Shown here: positions 13,801 to 25,366 of the stretch, piece after piece
Position numbering within the stretch: the first letter of the stretch is position 1
Layout: each line of letters opens with the position of its first letter
Translations under genes and position numbers: made by a program
Origin: Polytrichum commune
Taxonomy: Eukaryota > Streptophyta > Polytrichopsida > Polytrichales > Polytrichaceae
DNA: 64,000 bases
Direction of reading: 5' to 3'
NCBI GenBank assembly: GCA_950295325.1
Contig: OX485806.1
Span: forward strand, 22,134,001-22,198,000
The notes under the pieces: generated by a model
Databases searched by the model: none
The model's input: only the letters and a program-made list of their open reading frames with translations
What the model was told of the DNA's origin: nothing

Positions 13801-16800
13801 CTACAAGTATGTTTCATTAATAAGTGGTTCTCAACAGGTCATGAATGTGCCAATGAAATCTTCATAAACTTGGATGTTCATTGAGAATTCCCTCAGAACA
13901 CTCCTAAAATCCTTAATCAGGCATCGAATATGCCCCCATCACTTGGGACATTCCCAAGACTGGAGAAAGATAGCCTAATCCCGAAGCGAATTTACTTCCT
14001 TTTACAAACTCCCTTTCAAAGAATTTTTAGAAACTTAAATGCTCCCATATCATTTGATACAGGATCTATGAAACAACTACCACATACCCCTCATTGGACA
14101 AACTACTAGAACCATGCAATGGGAATACCAAATATACATACGAAACAAAACAAAATTCTTTGATCTGTTACGGTAGTGTGCCATTTGTTCTTAAACACAT
14201 CCCAGAAAGCACAAAGCCAAAACTGGATGGCATTATTTAATTGTCGTGCGCCACAATAGCTTCACAATACCAGAAGTCTTAAAGTGGACATAAAGAATTG
14301 CTGACTAACTTGTCAACCGTCCAAGTATGGCTACATCTTGTCAATACTGCAACTCTCACTATTTTCCATTGTCATTGTTCAAGTCTTTTAGTAAAACCTG
14401 GACCACTTTTCGATCTAATCAAACACCACATATTTACATCCCCTCAACTGTTGACACATGAGTACATGCACATAATTTTCGTGTTCACACTATGTCACAC
14501 ATTTGACTTAGCATATTCAACCTGTAGCAGTAACTTGTTCAGGAATTCAAGTAAATTTTCACCATCTAACTTCTAGTTTGTCAAGACCAACATATCAATG
14601 AACACTAAAGATGTATAAACAAGGAGAATAGATTTTGCCGACATGTCATTAAAGAAGAATATATGCTTCATGGGTAACATGCCAACACACCTGGAGTGTA
14701 AACGGAGATGATACATTGAGTGTACAGTCTTCAGAAGGCGTGAGAACTTCCTCTGGACAGATGTTGCTTTCACAGTATATTCGAGTGATCCTGGACACCA
14801 GGCACAAAATGACTTTTTGTCCCCCTTCTGTATAACCCTTTGCACACTCGACAAACTACATTGGAAACTTGTCTTCCTTTCGGTGCATTGGGCAATAGAT
14901 ATTCAGAAACAACAAAGTAGAACACTATGATTGAATGACTATGCTCCATCCAACAGAATAACATCTCAACACCTTGCCTCAATATAAATATCACAACCTT
15001 CACAAAACAGGGGTATTACACCTACTCGTCTTTTATAGGAGAATCAGCCTCAACAGGTGCCTGCATCATGGCTCCTTCCGCAACCTGTGCAAAAAAATTA
15101 ATGTCAATTAATAAACTTGGATGCATCACAACAAACATAACAAGATCTTCCATCATAATGATTACCTTTTTAAAAAGAATTCATAAATGCCAACAGGTAA
15201 ATTCCATGAAAAACATGGTATTGACAGCATTCCTAACTCAGTTGTCACTCACATGGACAGTGTAAAACAACGAAACAAAAAGCCTTTGTGCCCTCAATGA
15301 ATCCCCGTGACCAGAAAGCTTCAATAACCCCTGCCCATGCATTCCCAAATTCGCTGAAGATTCAATCACTGACCCTTCCTGGCACACCCAATACACACTC
15401 ATATGTCTCAGACAATATATCAACATGGAAAAAAAAAGTTCACTAACATATGAAGGAGCCGTTTGGGCAATTGATCTTGCACTTTTTTTTATTGCAAATC
15501 TCCTGGATGAGGTCCATGTGTGCATGAAGATAAGAGAATCAACTACCACCATAATGTCTATGTTGATACCAAACCTCTATCAAAGTTGTCATTTTGGAAA
15601 TTTCAATTACCAGACAGAAATCTAGCAAGAAAACAGCATTTAGGAAAATTAAAAAATCCTTTAGTGTCAACAATGGTTTCAGTAGTGTATACGGACCCGT
15701 AAGATCACTAAGTTGCTTGTCTCCACCGTAGAAGTGGCCAACATGAAATCATCAGGATTCCCATCTATTTTGATCAGTGAATTCCACATTAGCAGCATCT
15801 TCACAGTCAACTTAAGAGCTCCATACACCCTGAGCACAGAGTCACTCATGAGCACCTCCTCAGCCATCAACTCAAAGACAGAAGTTGAATATGAGGCTAA
15901 TCCAAAACTGAGAACACCCCCTGACTGTAAGGTAATCATTGAACGAACCTGCACAAAAGTTACGCAACCAGGATTAGTAAATCAAACATTTGAACAACAA
16001 CCCAGCAAACGACCTTCAGAATATAAAAGTATTATATAAATCAAGATTTAAGCAGAAAGATTGGTGTCTGAGGACATCACAAACATCATGCCTAACATGT
16101 TCAACCTTATAAGATCCCATAAAAATTGAGTTTCTTTACAAGTTGAGTTCTGAATACAAAAGCCAAAAGAAGATTTCAAATGCACCTAAACTCTAACTTT
16201 CACCTGCACTCTGCTCCATAATAGTGGAACCAACACGCTTGCAGAGTTCTCAACAATCACATTTGCCCATAAGGGGTGGTTGGGAAACTCCATGAATAAC
16301 GTATCAGTCTCAGTTGTCTTGTTACTATTGGACACATGCAAGGATGATGAGAAAACATCAAAACGTGTGCCGGACGCTCCATTATTCTTCAGACAGGCCC
16401 AGCTAGTCCCACCTGCCAGCAAGGGTAAATGTGAGAATCACTGGTGAAGAAGTTAAGCAATTATCAAGTCAACAAATCTTCCACAGCCCACACAAATGTT
16501 GTGCTTGAACTTTGTTTACAATCTGCAGTTCTGCACCTGGCTTGTTATCTTGAATTAAGACATGCAAACCATTTGAAAACAATTGAAGTTCCAAGAGGGC
16601 CCTTATCAACAGGTGCATCCAGGATGGGTGGTGAATCAAACCATGATAGGAGACGGTCACACCATCAATTCTCATGGAATTGATGGCAATGCGCCCTCCT
16701 GACCCACCTCCATGACCAGACCCTCCAACTGCACTAATCTGTCCATTTCCTTTTCTGCATCAAAATATTTACCAGCCACACTTTATTCAAGATGTTGTCT

Positions 16801-17902
16801 AGTGCACTACAGAAGGACAAAACTTCCTGGATCAACATAGGGGCCAACCCTGAACTTTATTTCTATGAAATAGCATTGTTGTCAAATTAGAGAACCGTTC
16901 CCCAGGTTCAACATAGCATATCAAAAGTTCCAACCAACGAAAATAACAACCAATAGGAATTCTAACCAAGCCAAATCTTCCAAGTAACAAAAGCGCTTTC
17001 CATAACATTGTGTTTTCTAAATGGAGAAAATTTAGTCTTGTAATCTCAGTTTCAGACACTTACATTCGAGATGCCTGGACATAAAGGCTGCCCCCGGAAC
17101 CACCTCCACCTTTCTCCCCAACAGATCCTCCATCTGCTTCAATTGATCCATTGATAACCAGAATTCCTGTAACTGTCACATTTACTCGACCTCCACCTTT
17201 ACCCCCAAGGTCTTTACCCTCAACTGTAGTTCCCCCACTGCTGCCAAAGCTCCATGGCTTATCTACTGTTTTCCAAGCATAATTATCTCCACCCCAAACA
17301 TCTCTCTGTTTCTTAATCGTGGAATTCAGGCAACAAGCACCTCGACCCCCATGGCCTGCACCTCCTCCTTCAGGAGCAATAGGAGTCCCACTCGTCCCAG
17401 ACGGAGGCTTTCCTCCCAGAGCAGAAGAATTCAGTGTAGCACCATCACCGAGATTCAAATTTGCAGCCTCTATCCATAGGGACCCACTTCTTATAGTCGA
17501 ATTTGCACCCACATTCATATCTCCACCCAGCAAAATTGAAATACTGCACCCAGGGGTGTCACAAGAGATAGAAATGTTGGGACAAATTTCGAGGGTTCCA
17601 TTTCCAGACACAAATGTGCTGTCCTCTTCGAAGAACATTGATTGTTTGAGCACACACCGGGTCTCCAAAGACCCCTCCCCAGAGAGATCTTCACAGGTCA
17701 CATTTTGTTCCGCTCCCTTGTAGGGTAATAGGGGATTTAAGTCCTGGCTTGACAGTACTTCTGTCCCTCTAAGAAAAAGATTGCTAACTGGTGCCCATAG
17801 AGCAACCGATTCCTCTGTGGAGCTAGAGTTTATGAGAGAGACCACGTGAAGAAGGACAAATAAAGCCCCAAAGTAGGTGCCTTTCAAACAAAAGATCCCC
17901 AT
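5568..17902 (-). CDS. Plant glycine-rich, cysteine-containing multi-pass membrane protein (At5g11700/At4g32920/At5g47020 family), complete
   Basis: Coding exons in transcript order: 17902-17064, 16754-16642, 16412-16204, 15948-15697, 15378-15253, 15084-15026, 14790-14691, 13696-13579, 13255-13043, 12475-12151, 10852-10759, 10446-10338, 9941-9670, 9561-9434, 9251-9017, 8801-8613, 8294-8011, 7280-7070, 6602-6360, 5995-5916, 5715-5568. They total 4347 bases, 1448 residues, all in phase. Arabidopsis members are about the same length (near 1480). The start follows an in-frame TGA and begins a signal peptide (residues 1 to about 26). Next come an extracellular glycine-rich region, a cysteine-rich segment (about 785-875), a membrane span (about 887-909), a conserved cytoplasmic region and several C-terminal spans, ending in FWDT. 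Older databases label relatives 'ephrin receptor-like' or 'glycine-rich protein'; the role is unknown and no enzyme motif is visible. Family assignment rests on remembered conserved blocks such as PFLESLNEV, AYQWWEG and LFSHGPRRSA. Confidence 0.93.
12151..17902 (-). other. Extracellular glycine-rich half of the membrane protein (exons 1-10)
   Basis: Residues 1 to about 784. After the signal peptide come several cysteines and many N-glycosylation-type NxS/T sites. Glycine-rich loops of the form GGGSGG or GGHGGKGG then recur about every 60-130 residues (exons 1, 2, 9 and 10), separated by beta-rich stretches. The regular alternation suggests a repeated beta-helix or jelly-roll-like ectodomain; this is inference from spacing. 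Exon 4 uses the donor GTCCGT (15696-15691), which has GT but a weak downstream match. It is the only choice that keeps the family's reading frame. Confidence 0.8.
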
Positions 17903-18420
17903 TCTGCACCCTCATAGTCGATCGTTTAAGTGAGTTCTAGATCATCATCTCTCTTCTAATAGAAGCACTCCGCAATGCTGACAATCCATCGAAAGTAATA
18001 AAACATCATATAGCTGATCGTCCTTAATGTCTCCAGTGCACTTGTGCCCCTTGCTTCCGAAATAAGGAGAGAGATGAACTCAACATCCTGCTTTGCCCTC
18101 CCTAAACCACCTGTTACTAGGAACCCCCTGTAAAAAATAAGGGACAGGAGACTTTGGTGATTCACACTTCACAGCCACTCAGCTCCAAGAATGCGGAAAC
18201 GCAGATACTAAACAAACTGCGAAGAAGCTGCTGCTCTGGGGAAACATATATGTTGACAACTCCGTCATACTTGTGAAGTCTGAAAGGATCTTGGCGAAAT
18301 ACACGCTAGAGTTGTCTGCGAAGGAAGAAACACCGGCTGAACAGCGACCTCTATTGGTGAGCGGTCCTCATGTTGCTCTCCCACTTCCATCCAGATTCTG
18401 AAAAGCAGGTCATATTGTTC
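17903..18420 (-). other. Probable 5' leader of the membrane protein gene, with a likely leader intron
   Basis: On the minus strand there is a pyrimidine-rich tract followed by ACAG at 18131-18128, a good 3' splice site about 225 bases before the start codon. The 5' leader therefore probably contains an intron and the transcript starts upstream, perhaps near 18.2-18.4 kb. The matching donor cannot be fixed by eye. No coding sequence is seen here. Confidence 0.35.
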
Positions 18421-18521
18421 AGAAAAATAAGCAGAGATAAACCTCAGTGAGACTTAAAGGCCCCAAACATGCTCCAAGGTAAGAACTTACTGTAGTTTGT
18501 TCCAAAGCATGTACACATAAT

Positions 18522-19762
18522 TACAAGACGTTCAGCTAGAAATGCGAAATCTTCAGAAATGATTTTCGGTGCTTTCCAGCCTCAACAAATGGACCGTCTG
18601 GCCTACCTGAAATACAAGCATGTTTACTTTCTAGTAATCTACTAAGCTTCGTAAACCTGGAAAATAAAAAGGTGATGCGGTTGTACAACACTTAGCAAGC
18701 ATTCCAACTGGATAGGTTGATATGATAGATAGTCATTTTTTCATCATATTCGATGGGTTGTGTCACAAGCTTGAAAAAATAAACATCACTACAGTATGAT
18801 AACGAACTCCTTATGTTGCCGCTAGAAAACACATAAACCACTTCAGGTGAGACCATCTTTATTTCATGTTCTCAAGGAAATTGCCTACAAAGATGGTGTC
18901 TTACATTGACCTCCTGGTGATCACTGACAAACATAGCTGCATATATTTTACATCTCTTCAAAACCCTAGGTCTAGAGTCCTCTATCACTAACGAAAAGCC
19001 CACGACCTCATTAAGCCTCGTAAAACCTCGTCAAGAGCTGGACCAGCACTGTAATCACACACCTTGCTTGATGGGTCAGCTGCTGGGGCAATCTACTCAT
19101 GAGCCTGACTGATTCCAGTGAAGCGTTGTCCTAAACCCTAATTGATGAGTTCCTCTTCTCGAGCCCCGATGAATCGAGTCACTGTGTGCGTTCTGCCACA
19201 TACCATGCAAATGCCCAAAAAAGCCTCTGGTCAGTATCCAAACTACAAAGGTAAGATGACCTGCTCAAATAGACTTCATTCCCATAACTTAACCCTAAAA
19301 TTCCCTGATTACTACAGCCTATCCCCCACCCCCAAAAACACGCCCCCAACACGCATCCCACTTCGAAAAAAATGTTTGGCCTCCACCGTGAACCTCCGTG
19401 GCTGCAAACAACGTCCTTCGTTACTTCCACAGTGCAATGAATCCACGATGCGATGATCCCATACTCCAGGGACCGAACCCAATTCCACGAAACACCGGCA
19501 GAGTAAAAAGATTCGCACTCAAGAGTACGCACATGTCCTCAAAAATGCCGAAAGAAAATAAGTTTCTGCAAGCCCCGTCCTCACACCCCTTTTCTCCATC
19601 CTCACTCATGCCATTCCCAATCCTTTTATCCTACCCGACCCGTCACCGAATCCCCACACTCAAACCAAGCACCGACACATCCAAAATTCGAAAGAATACG
19701 TACGTGGCCTCCAAAATGGCAAATCTGCGCAGCTGCTTCCCCCAGGTTTCCGTATCGGCCAT
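18522..19762 (-). CDS. Candidate small gene of unknown function (about 55 residues)
   Basis: An ATG at 19762-19760 sits in an ideal plant context (CCGCCATGGCC) and opens MADTETWGKQLRR. That exon ends at 19704 with a perfect GTACGT donor. An exon at 19242-19204, after TTTGTAG, continues in phase as LDTDQRLFWAFAW and ends at a GTATGT donor. A further exon near 18596 could complete it as PDGPFVEAGKHRK and a stop (TAG at 18524-18522), but this needs the second of two adjacent AGs in TTTCAGGTAG; using the first gives an immediate stop. Introns may be missing. I do not recognise the protein. A bZIP-type TGACGTGGCA lies upstream on the same strand (20024-20015). Alternatively these are leader exons of the neighbouring gene, with a translated upstream reading frame. 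Confidence 0.38.
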
Positions 19763-20014
19763 GGCGGTAATGCAGCTGAGGAAAGGTGAGGGAGTGAGTG
19801 AGTGCATCTACCGAAGGACAGAACGGAAGGACCCCATGGCTATGGCGATCGTGACGGATATGGCGATGGCGGGCTAGAGATTGCTTCTGGTGCGAGAGAG
19901 GGTTTCGGGAAGGAGGAGAGGCTGCGGGGCCAGCTGGGATGCTAAACCTGACTTCCCTCCAGCTAGGCTTTTCCTCCAGGTGGCAGCAAATCTGCTAGTG
20001 CCCTGGCATCCCCC

Positions 20015-20024
20015 TGCCACGTCA
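20015..20024 (-). promoter_or_regulatory. ACGT-core bZIP-type motif
   Basis: TGACGTGGCA on the minus strand, about 250 bases upstream of the ATG at 19762. It combines a TGACGT half site with a G-box half and is typical of plant promoters. It supports transcription to the left from here; binding is not shown. Confidence 0.4.
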
Positions 20025-20082
20025 GCACATGTGCTCTCCACACATTGCCATTGCATGAGACAATTTCTACAATGGGCGTAGC

Positions 20083-21870
20083 AGTAAGCTTCTAAGCTAC
20101 GTGGACCTTATGTGGTCACTCTTATTACATGGCACCTACCTGTACTTCACTTATATGCTATATGGCCCAAGGCTTATACACTTAAAAGGGCCGGTGTATA
20201 GTGAAGACGTGCACCGCTTAATCAAGGATTTTCGTCCAAGACAAGGTAATTAGAGGCAACATTTGGTATGGCAAATAAGATGGAAAAATCATTTTGTTTG
20301 TATTTTTTAACTAAATAAATATCCTCGAGTTTGGAGTCCTTCACATGTCAAGTTTCTTGTCTGAGGGTTTGAGGTTGCCAAGAAACTTGTCCTCCAAAGT
20401 ACTCTCCTAGCAAAAAGTGTTGCCATGGTGCCCTCCATGTCATTTTTTCATCCATGCTTGAAGTTCTCCACCGGAGAAGTCTTGGCCACAGTGTAAAACC
20501 CGGGCTAGTGAAGTTCCCATTTCGTAGCCAATCATATTGCTCCATTCTCTTGAAATTCTTGGTCGGTGCACTTCTTCGCCGTAGTTCGAACCAGCCCTAA
20601 AAAAGACATATGTTGTCATGAGATTGGACTACGTGCTTGTATTTGATCACTCGTTCAACAACATAAGGGACATGAGAATTCATCGCATTGGTCATCCTTA
20701 TAAACACAATATCATTTGTGATTTTGATATTTTGTTCATAAGTTGTTGGTCAAGGATTAGATAATCAGCAAGAGGAGAGTGAATGACTCGTTGCTCCCAA
20801 GGTTCATCATCCATTTTCTTTTTATTGGATACCGTAGTACCTTTGCCACTTCAGCACTAGTTAAATATTTTGAGGGAAACCAATTTTTTGGGATTCATGT
20901 TTTTTAGATCTCAAAAATTAATATGTGAAAAATGATTTTTCTTTAAATCCATATTGATGAATCTACAAATATAATACATATGAATTACTTGCCTAGAAAT
21001 AGCAGAAGTGGTAAAGGTACTACGGTATGCAATCCAAAACATATATATCATTCTAGGCTTGGTAGTCAACATAACGCCATTCGATCATATTTCCTAGATG
21101 CATGGTTGGCAGATTATGCAACAATAAGTTTATAAGATACGTGGACCTTATGTGCTCACTCTTATTGTATGTCACCTACATGTACTTTACCTTGAGTGGT
21201 ACATTATATGGCACTAAGCTTGTTGTTAACGATGGACACTAAAAAAATACATGTGTTGCAATGAGACTGGACTCTATACTCATAGCCGATTGCTCATCCG
21301 AGAACAAAAGTAATATGAGAATTCATCACAACTTTTCATCCTTGTAGACATAATATCATCCATGATTTTGATAATTTGTCCTTCAATTGATTAGTTATGA
21401 ATTAACCAACGAGAGGAGAGGAGAGTGGATGACTCGCTGCTCCCAACGCTTGTCATCCAATTTCTTCTTGTTGACTATATTGTCCATAATACCAACATTG
21501 TTATGGACTTAGTAGTTAACATGATGCCATTTAATCAACATTTTCTAGATGAACACCAAACAATGCATCAATAAGTTTGTAAGGTACATGAAAGTTAGAT
21601 GGTGGTTGTTGTTGTTGTTGTCGTCGTTGTTGAGTGGTGCTCGTCTTTCACTTGTGTGTTATATTGCACTAGGCTTGTAGTTAACAACGGTCTCTAACGG
21701 TCTACATGTATTGCGATGAGATTGGTCAATATGCTCATATTATAGAGACATCATTATAGGCTCAATTGTCACGCCATTCAATCAACAATTTATGGAGGAC
21801 AACATTGCAACAGTAAGTTTCTAAAGCATATGGGCCTTATGTGATCGCTCTTGTTATTTTGATATTCAAA
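20083..21870 (+). repeat. Diverged tandem modules, four heads and two to three bodies
   Basis: A head module resembling GTAAGTTTCTAAGATACGTG, followed by CCTTATGTG and CTCTTATT, starts near 20083, 21124, 21565 (shortened) and 21812 (shortened). A body module with GAGATTGGACT, GAGAATTCATC, TCATCC, GAGGAGAGTG and GACTCG-TGCTCCCAA is found at about 20640-20835 and 21250-21480, with a remnant at about 21700-21740. Order and spacing show repeated unequal duplication of a roughly 0.5-1 kb unit. No protein is encoded. Confidence 0.65.
21604..21632 (+). repeat. GTT trinucleotide microsatellite
   Basis: A GTTGTTGTT run interrupted by GTC GTC. It lies inside the tandem-module region. Confidence 0.8.
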
Positions 21871-22746
21871 TCAGATTGCTCGACATGGGTTATTTATTTA
21901 TTTAATAATTTGGATACATGTATTTTACATGAGTGCTACTGCCCTCCTTGGATGATATGGAGTTTAATAATTGAACATTTTAAAAATATTAAAAATAGCT
22001 CTAACAGTCTTGATTTTTTGTTTTCCAAAAATTGCTATTTTATTCTAAAATTAGACATATGGTAGAAATTGGTATTGTATAAAATAATAGACTCTCCATC
22101 AAAGTTCCCTAGCTCATACAAAGTTAATGGCAACCTATAGTAAAATGATGGGAAAAGGAACATTTTGGAATGATTTTAATATGTGCGAATATGTGCTCAA
22201 AACATAGACACCGTTCTAGGATTGGTAGCTAGTGAACACAATTCACAAGGTCTTTGAGTCAATTTGGTTTCACGAGAAAATCGATTCTTACTTCAACCTC
22301 GGTCTTATAACATTAGCATCACAACTCCAATTTCTTAGCCTTGAAATGACAATCCTTATGGTTCACTTATTTTAGTAGTTGGATGAGACCATTCCTAAAT
22401 TAATCAAATGACCAAAATTGTTTGTGTGAGTTTGAAGTGCTCTCAATAAGGTCAACTATATTTATATGTAAATCATGTTGCAAGGGAAACCATATATGTG
22501 TTCAAAATTTTGTTTCTTCTTCGGTCAACTCAAGCAAATTCATTTATATGCTTTCAATGCATCTAATCTCCGTTGGAGTTTTGTGAATCTTCAACGATTG
22601 TTGAATATTAGGGTACTGAAATTTGGAGAAATTATGTGTATATATGTATGTATGTTTATAAACAAAACAATGCAAAACGGTCTAATACATTTATTCTAAT
22701 GGTATTATATTTATATGTGCATGAAAATCCACATTGAAAACCCTTA

Positions 22747-23333
22747 GAGCCACTTCAGACTATGGCTGAAGGTCGAGAGGCCGTCAATTTCCACCAATCG
22801 GATTGCAAGAAACCAAGACTTCGGCCTCTCGACCCTTTATGTACATTAGAGGCCAATGTTCAAAGGCCGTCGCAATTTAAAATGCCTACATGGCAATACT
22901 TTTTTACCAAGGCGATGGACTCTTGAAGGAAGTTTGGGTCAAACGGGAATGGAAACCCAAATTATGGTCGAGAGGCATCAATTGCTTTTCATTAGAAAAA
23001 AAATCAAACATTGACAAGATCTTGGCCGTTAGATTGGAGGGGTTGTTTTGGGCAGGGAATAAAGTGGGATGCACATTCTTCCTTTGGACTTTGGGTTTGG
23101 CCTTTGTAGGCTTCACACCATGGCTGTCCAAGTCAAGAGACTATGGGAGTTCATGGCCAAAGGTTCGGACCTTGGCCTTTGGTGGCTTCACATTGTTGCC
23201 TGGCCGAAGAATCCAATTCTTATATTTATTGGCTATCTATTTTCAGCCCATTTCTTTGGACTCTCAACAAAGTTTGGCCATTCAATCCCACAACCTCTTG
23301 ACTTGGACGGCCATAGTGTGAAGTGAGCGGCCC
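22747..23333. mobile_element. Diverged member of the GGGCCACTTCACAC inverted-repeat family
   Basis: The left end reads GCCACTTCAGACTATGGCTG. The reverse complement of the right end contains CACTTCACACTATGGCCG. The interior holds an open frame of 143 codons (22890-23321) that matches no protein I know and contains an internal duplication, so it is probably not a gene. Compared with the copies at 27990, 34663 and 41175, this one is more degraded. No clear target duplication. Confidence 0.45.
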
Positions 23334-23762
23334 TTAGCATCTCAAACATGTTGTAATTATGGATGAGAGGTTCATATGGGTTTCTTTAAATACGACTCTT
23401 ACGTACCTAGAGTGGGTTCACATTACAGTCCGAGTTGGGTTCCATAACACTCCTTGCTTGGTCTTAGTTTATGGACTTGAACAAACAATGGAGTATGATT
23501 GTCGATGTTGGTATTGGAACCTTGTGTGTACATAAATGCTTTAAGCCCATAGCCAAGCCCTCTTGTTTGATCCCCAAAATATCGCCCAAAGACTCGCAAG
23601 ATATTTGAAACCATACTTTTGAAATTCAAGTCTACATTAATGAAACGAAATGAATGGTTCTGTTTTGAAGAACGTTTCAATATCTATCAAACAACCTAAC
23701 ACTTATCGCATTCCGTTCAAGAAATATGTTTTTTCTAAGGCACACAGGCCCTAACCCCATAA

Positions 23763-23780
23763 GTAGATAGATAGATAGAA
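23763..23780 (+). repeat. GATA microsatellite
   Basis: A short GATA tandem tract (AGTAGATAGATAGATAGA) in AT-rich spacer. Confidence 0.75.
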
Positions 23781-24407
23781 ACTCCGGTCCCTTTTAGGGG
23801 CCGGCGTGAATAGAGTGTCCGTTCGTAATGCCAACAACCCGATGCCCAAACCCATAAGTACATGTATGTGGCCCTATTTTCATTGTCTGTGGTCCTACCT
23901 GGGTGGTTGTATATTTAATAATCCAAATTTTAACTATTTTCAAAACAATTTACGAGAAATTTCAAATTCGACATTTTTTTTCAAAATTTTAATGGTTAGA
24001 ATTTATTTATTCTTAAGTTTTTACTTTAATTAGTGCAATTTATTGTATAACACATTTTTCATCGGAGCCCTGCCCATGTAGGACGGTGTTAATTCAACAA
24101 GGCAAAGTTTATCATGTACCTTCGACAATTTGAACCTTCTAGAGCATGTGCATGCTCGGTATACATGTGAATGCATGCGGTTCTAGCTCAATATCTATTC
24201 AATGAGATAGCATTACTCACATTCCATTCAAGAGTTTGATTGTAGTGGCATTTGTACAATTTGTTCAAATGAGGGTCTTGTCTTGTCCTCATGCTTTGAA
24301 GTAAATGACATGTTAATTATCTATAACTTGTGAAGTATTTGAAACAAGTTAACACTCATCAAACGATGTTGAGTCAATTTAGGTCCAAGATGACCCTAAA
24401 CTACCAG

Positions 24408-24653
24408 GTGTTAGTGGAGAGATATCCAATTATGAATAGAATGGTTGGCGGTTCGATTCCCGCTGTGAAATCTTTTCTCTATTTTAGGGGGGGGGGGAAT
24501 TAGGTAGGTAGGTAGGAAGCCAAGCGCCCACCCACCGCAAGGTAAGCAGTAAACCCCACATTGCATCAAGAAGATTCTTGAGCAGGGTAGGGCCAATGGG
24601 CTCAAATTTGTGTCAGAGTGTCCGACGTTGGTTATTGATTTATTGATTTATTT
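24408..24653 (+). mobile_element. Possible tRNA-derived SINE
   Basis: GGTTCGATTCC at 24450-24460 is a perfect RNA polymerase III B-box. A weak A-box-like TTAGTGGAGA sits about 35 bases upstream, the spacing found in tRNA-derived SINEs. The flanks do not fold into a full cloverleaf, so this is not a functional tRNA. A run of 11 G follows at 24487-24497. The 3' end is a TTGATTTA-type repeat at 24632-24653, as in plant SINE tails. No target duplication was recognised. Confidence 0.35.
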
Positions 24654-25138
24654 GAGTTGGTTCAAACAACTGTAGCTTCCAAAGCATGCAATTCTGCAAA
24701 TTTCAAATTGTGCTTGAATATTGTTCAATTGAGAAAAACCTTAGAGCATATTTTGAGTCACCTTCTCAAGAGCTTAACAAGAAGTTGTGACCCTTAAAAA
24801 CCTACCCAATGCTTTTAATATCATGAGCCACCGGGGGTCAATTGTGTAATACCGTTTTGATTGGTAATGTATCATGTTTTGTATGTAGTGAAGCGTGAGC
24901 ATGAAACGACCATTTGTACGTCTTGCTCAAATTTTCAAGCTTTTTCCAACAAACTATCATTCATGGTTGGATTGTCACAATCGAGCAACCACTAACATAT
25001 TCAAGATGTGAGTTGAAATTAAGGTGGTCGAGAACATCAATGGAAATGATCGCCAAATGTATAGGGTATTGTATTAAGTTATGTTGGGCATTGAAATTTA
25101 GTTTCTAAATCGGCTAGAGTATTCTTGAGAGTTATGAC

Positions 25139-25366
25139 CGGAGCCCGGGAAGTTTTTGGGCATCATCGGTCAAGATGCTAGTGATTCTAAATCCAACCGG
25201 TTACATGTTGGCATCTTCCGGTGTTGCTTTATTCATTTGAGGTATATTCTACCATAGATTCCTCTAAAATGAAAGGTAATTCTCCTCAAGTCTCCAACTT
25301 TAACCGGTTGATTCTCAAACTCAACCGGTTCATCTGTACCTAACCGCCGGTTCGCCCCGAGCCCTA
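25139..25366. mobile_element. hAT-type MITE, copy 2
   Basis: This 228-base element matches the element at 3872-4097 along its length; shared blocks include AAATCCAACCGGTTACATGT and ATAGATTCCTCTAAAA. It is flanked by a perfect 8-base duplication, GTTATGAC, at 25131-25138 and 25367-25374. Its terminal repeats are more degraded (CGGAGCCCGGG at the left; TAGGGCTCGGGG as the reverse complement of the right). The perfect target duplication fixes both borders and supports a hAT superfamily origin. Confidence 0.85.

Noticed and set aside
17319-17723. Proline-rich plus-strand frame
   Set aside because: It is the antisense shadow of glycine codons (GGN read as NCC) in exon 1 of the membrane protein. 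The same applies near 13162-13356.
19398-19877. 159-codon plus-strand open frame rich in proline and serine
   Set aside because: It is antisense to the better supported minus-strand start and splice sites at 19762-19204, and shows no domain.
22890-23321. 143-codon open frame
   Set aside because: It lies inside a degraded inverted-repeat element and contains an internal nucleotide duplication; no transposase-like motif.
24440-24475. Functional tRNA gene suggested by GGTTCGATTCC
   Set aside because: The T stem does not pair, and no acceptor, D or anticodon arms can be built; a SINE-like origin is more likely.
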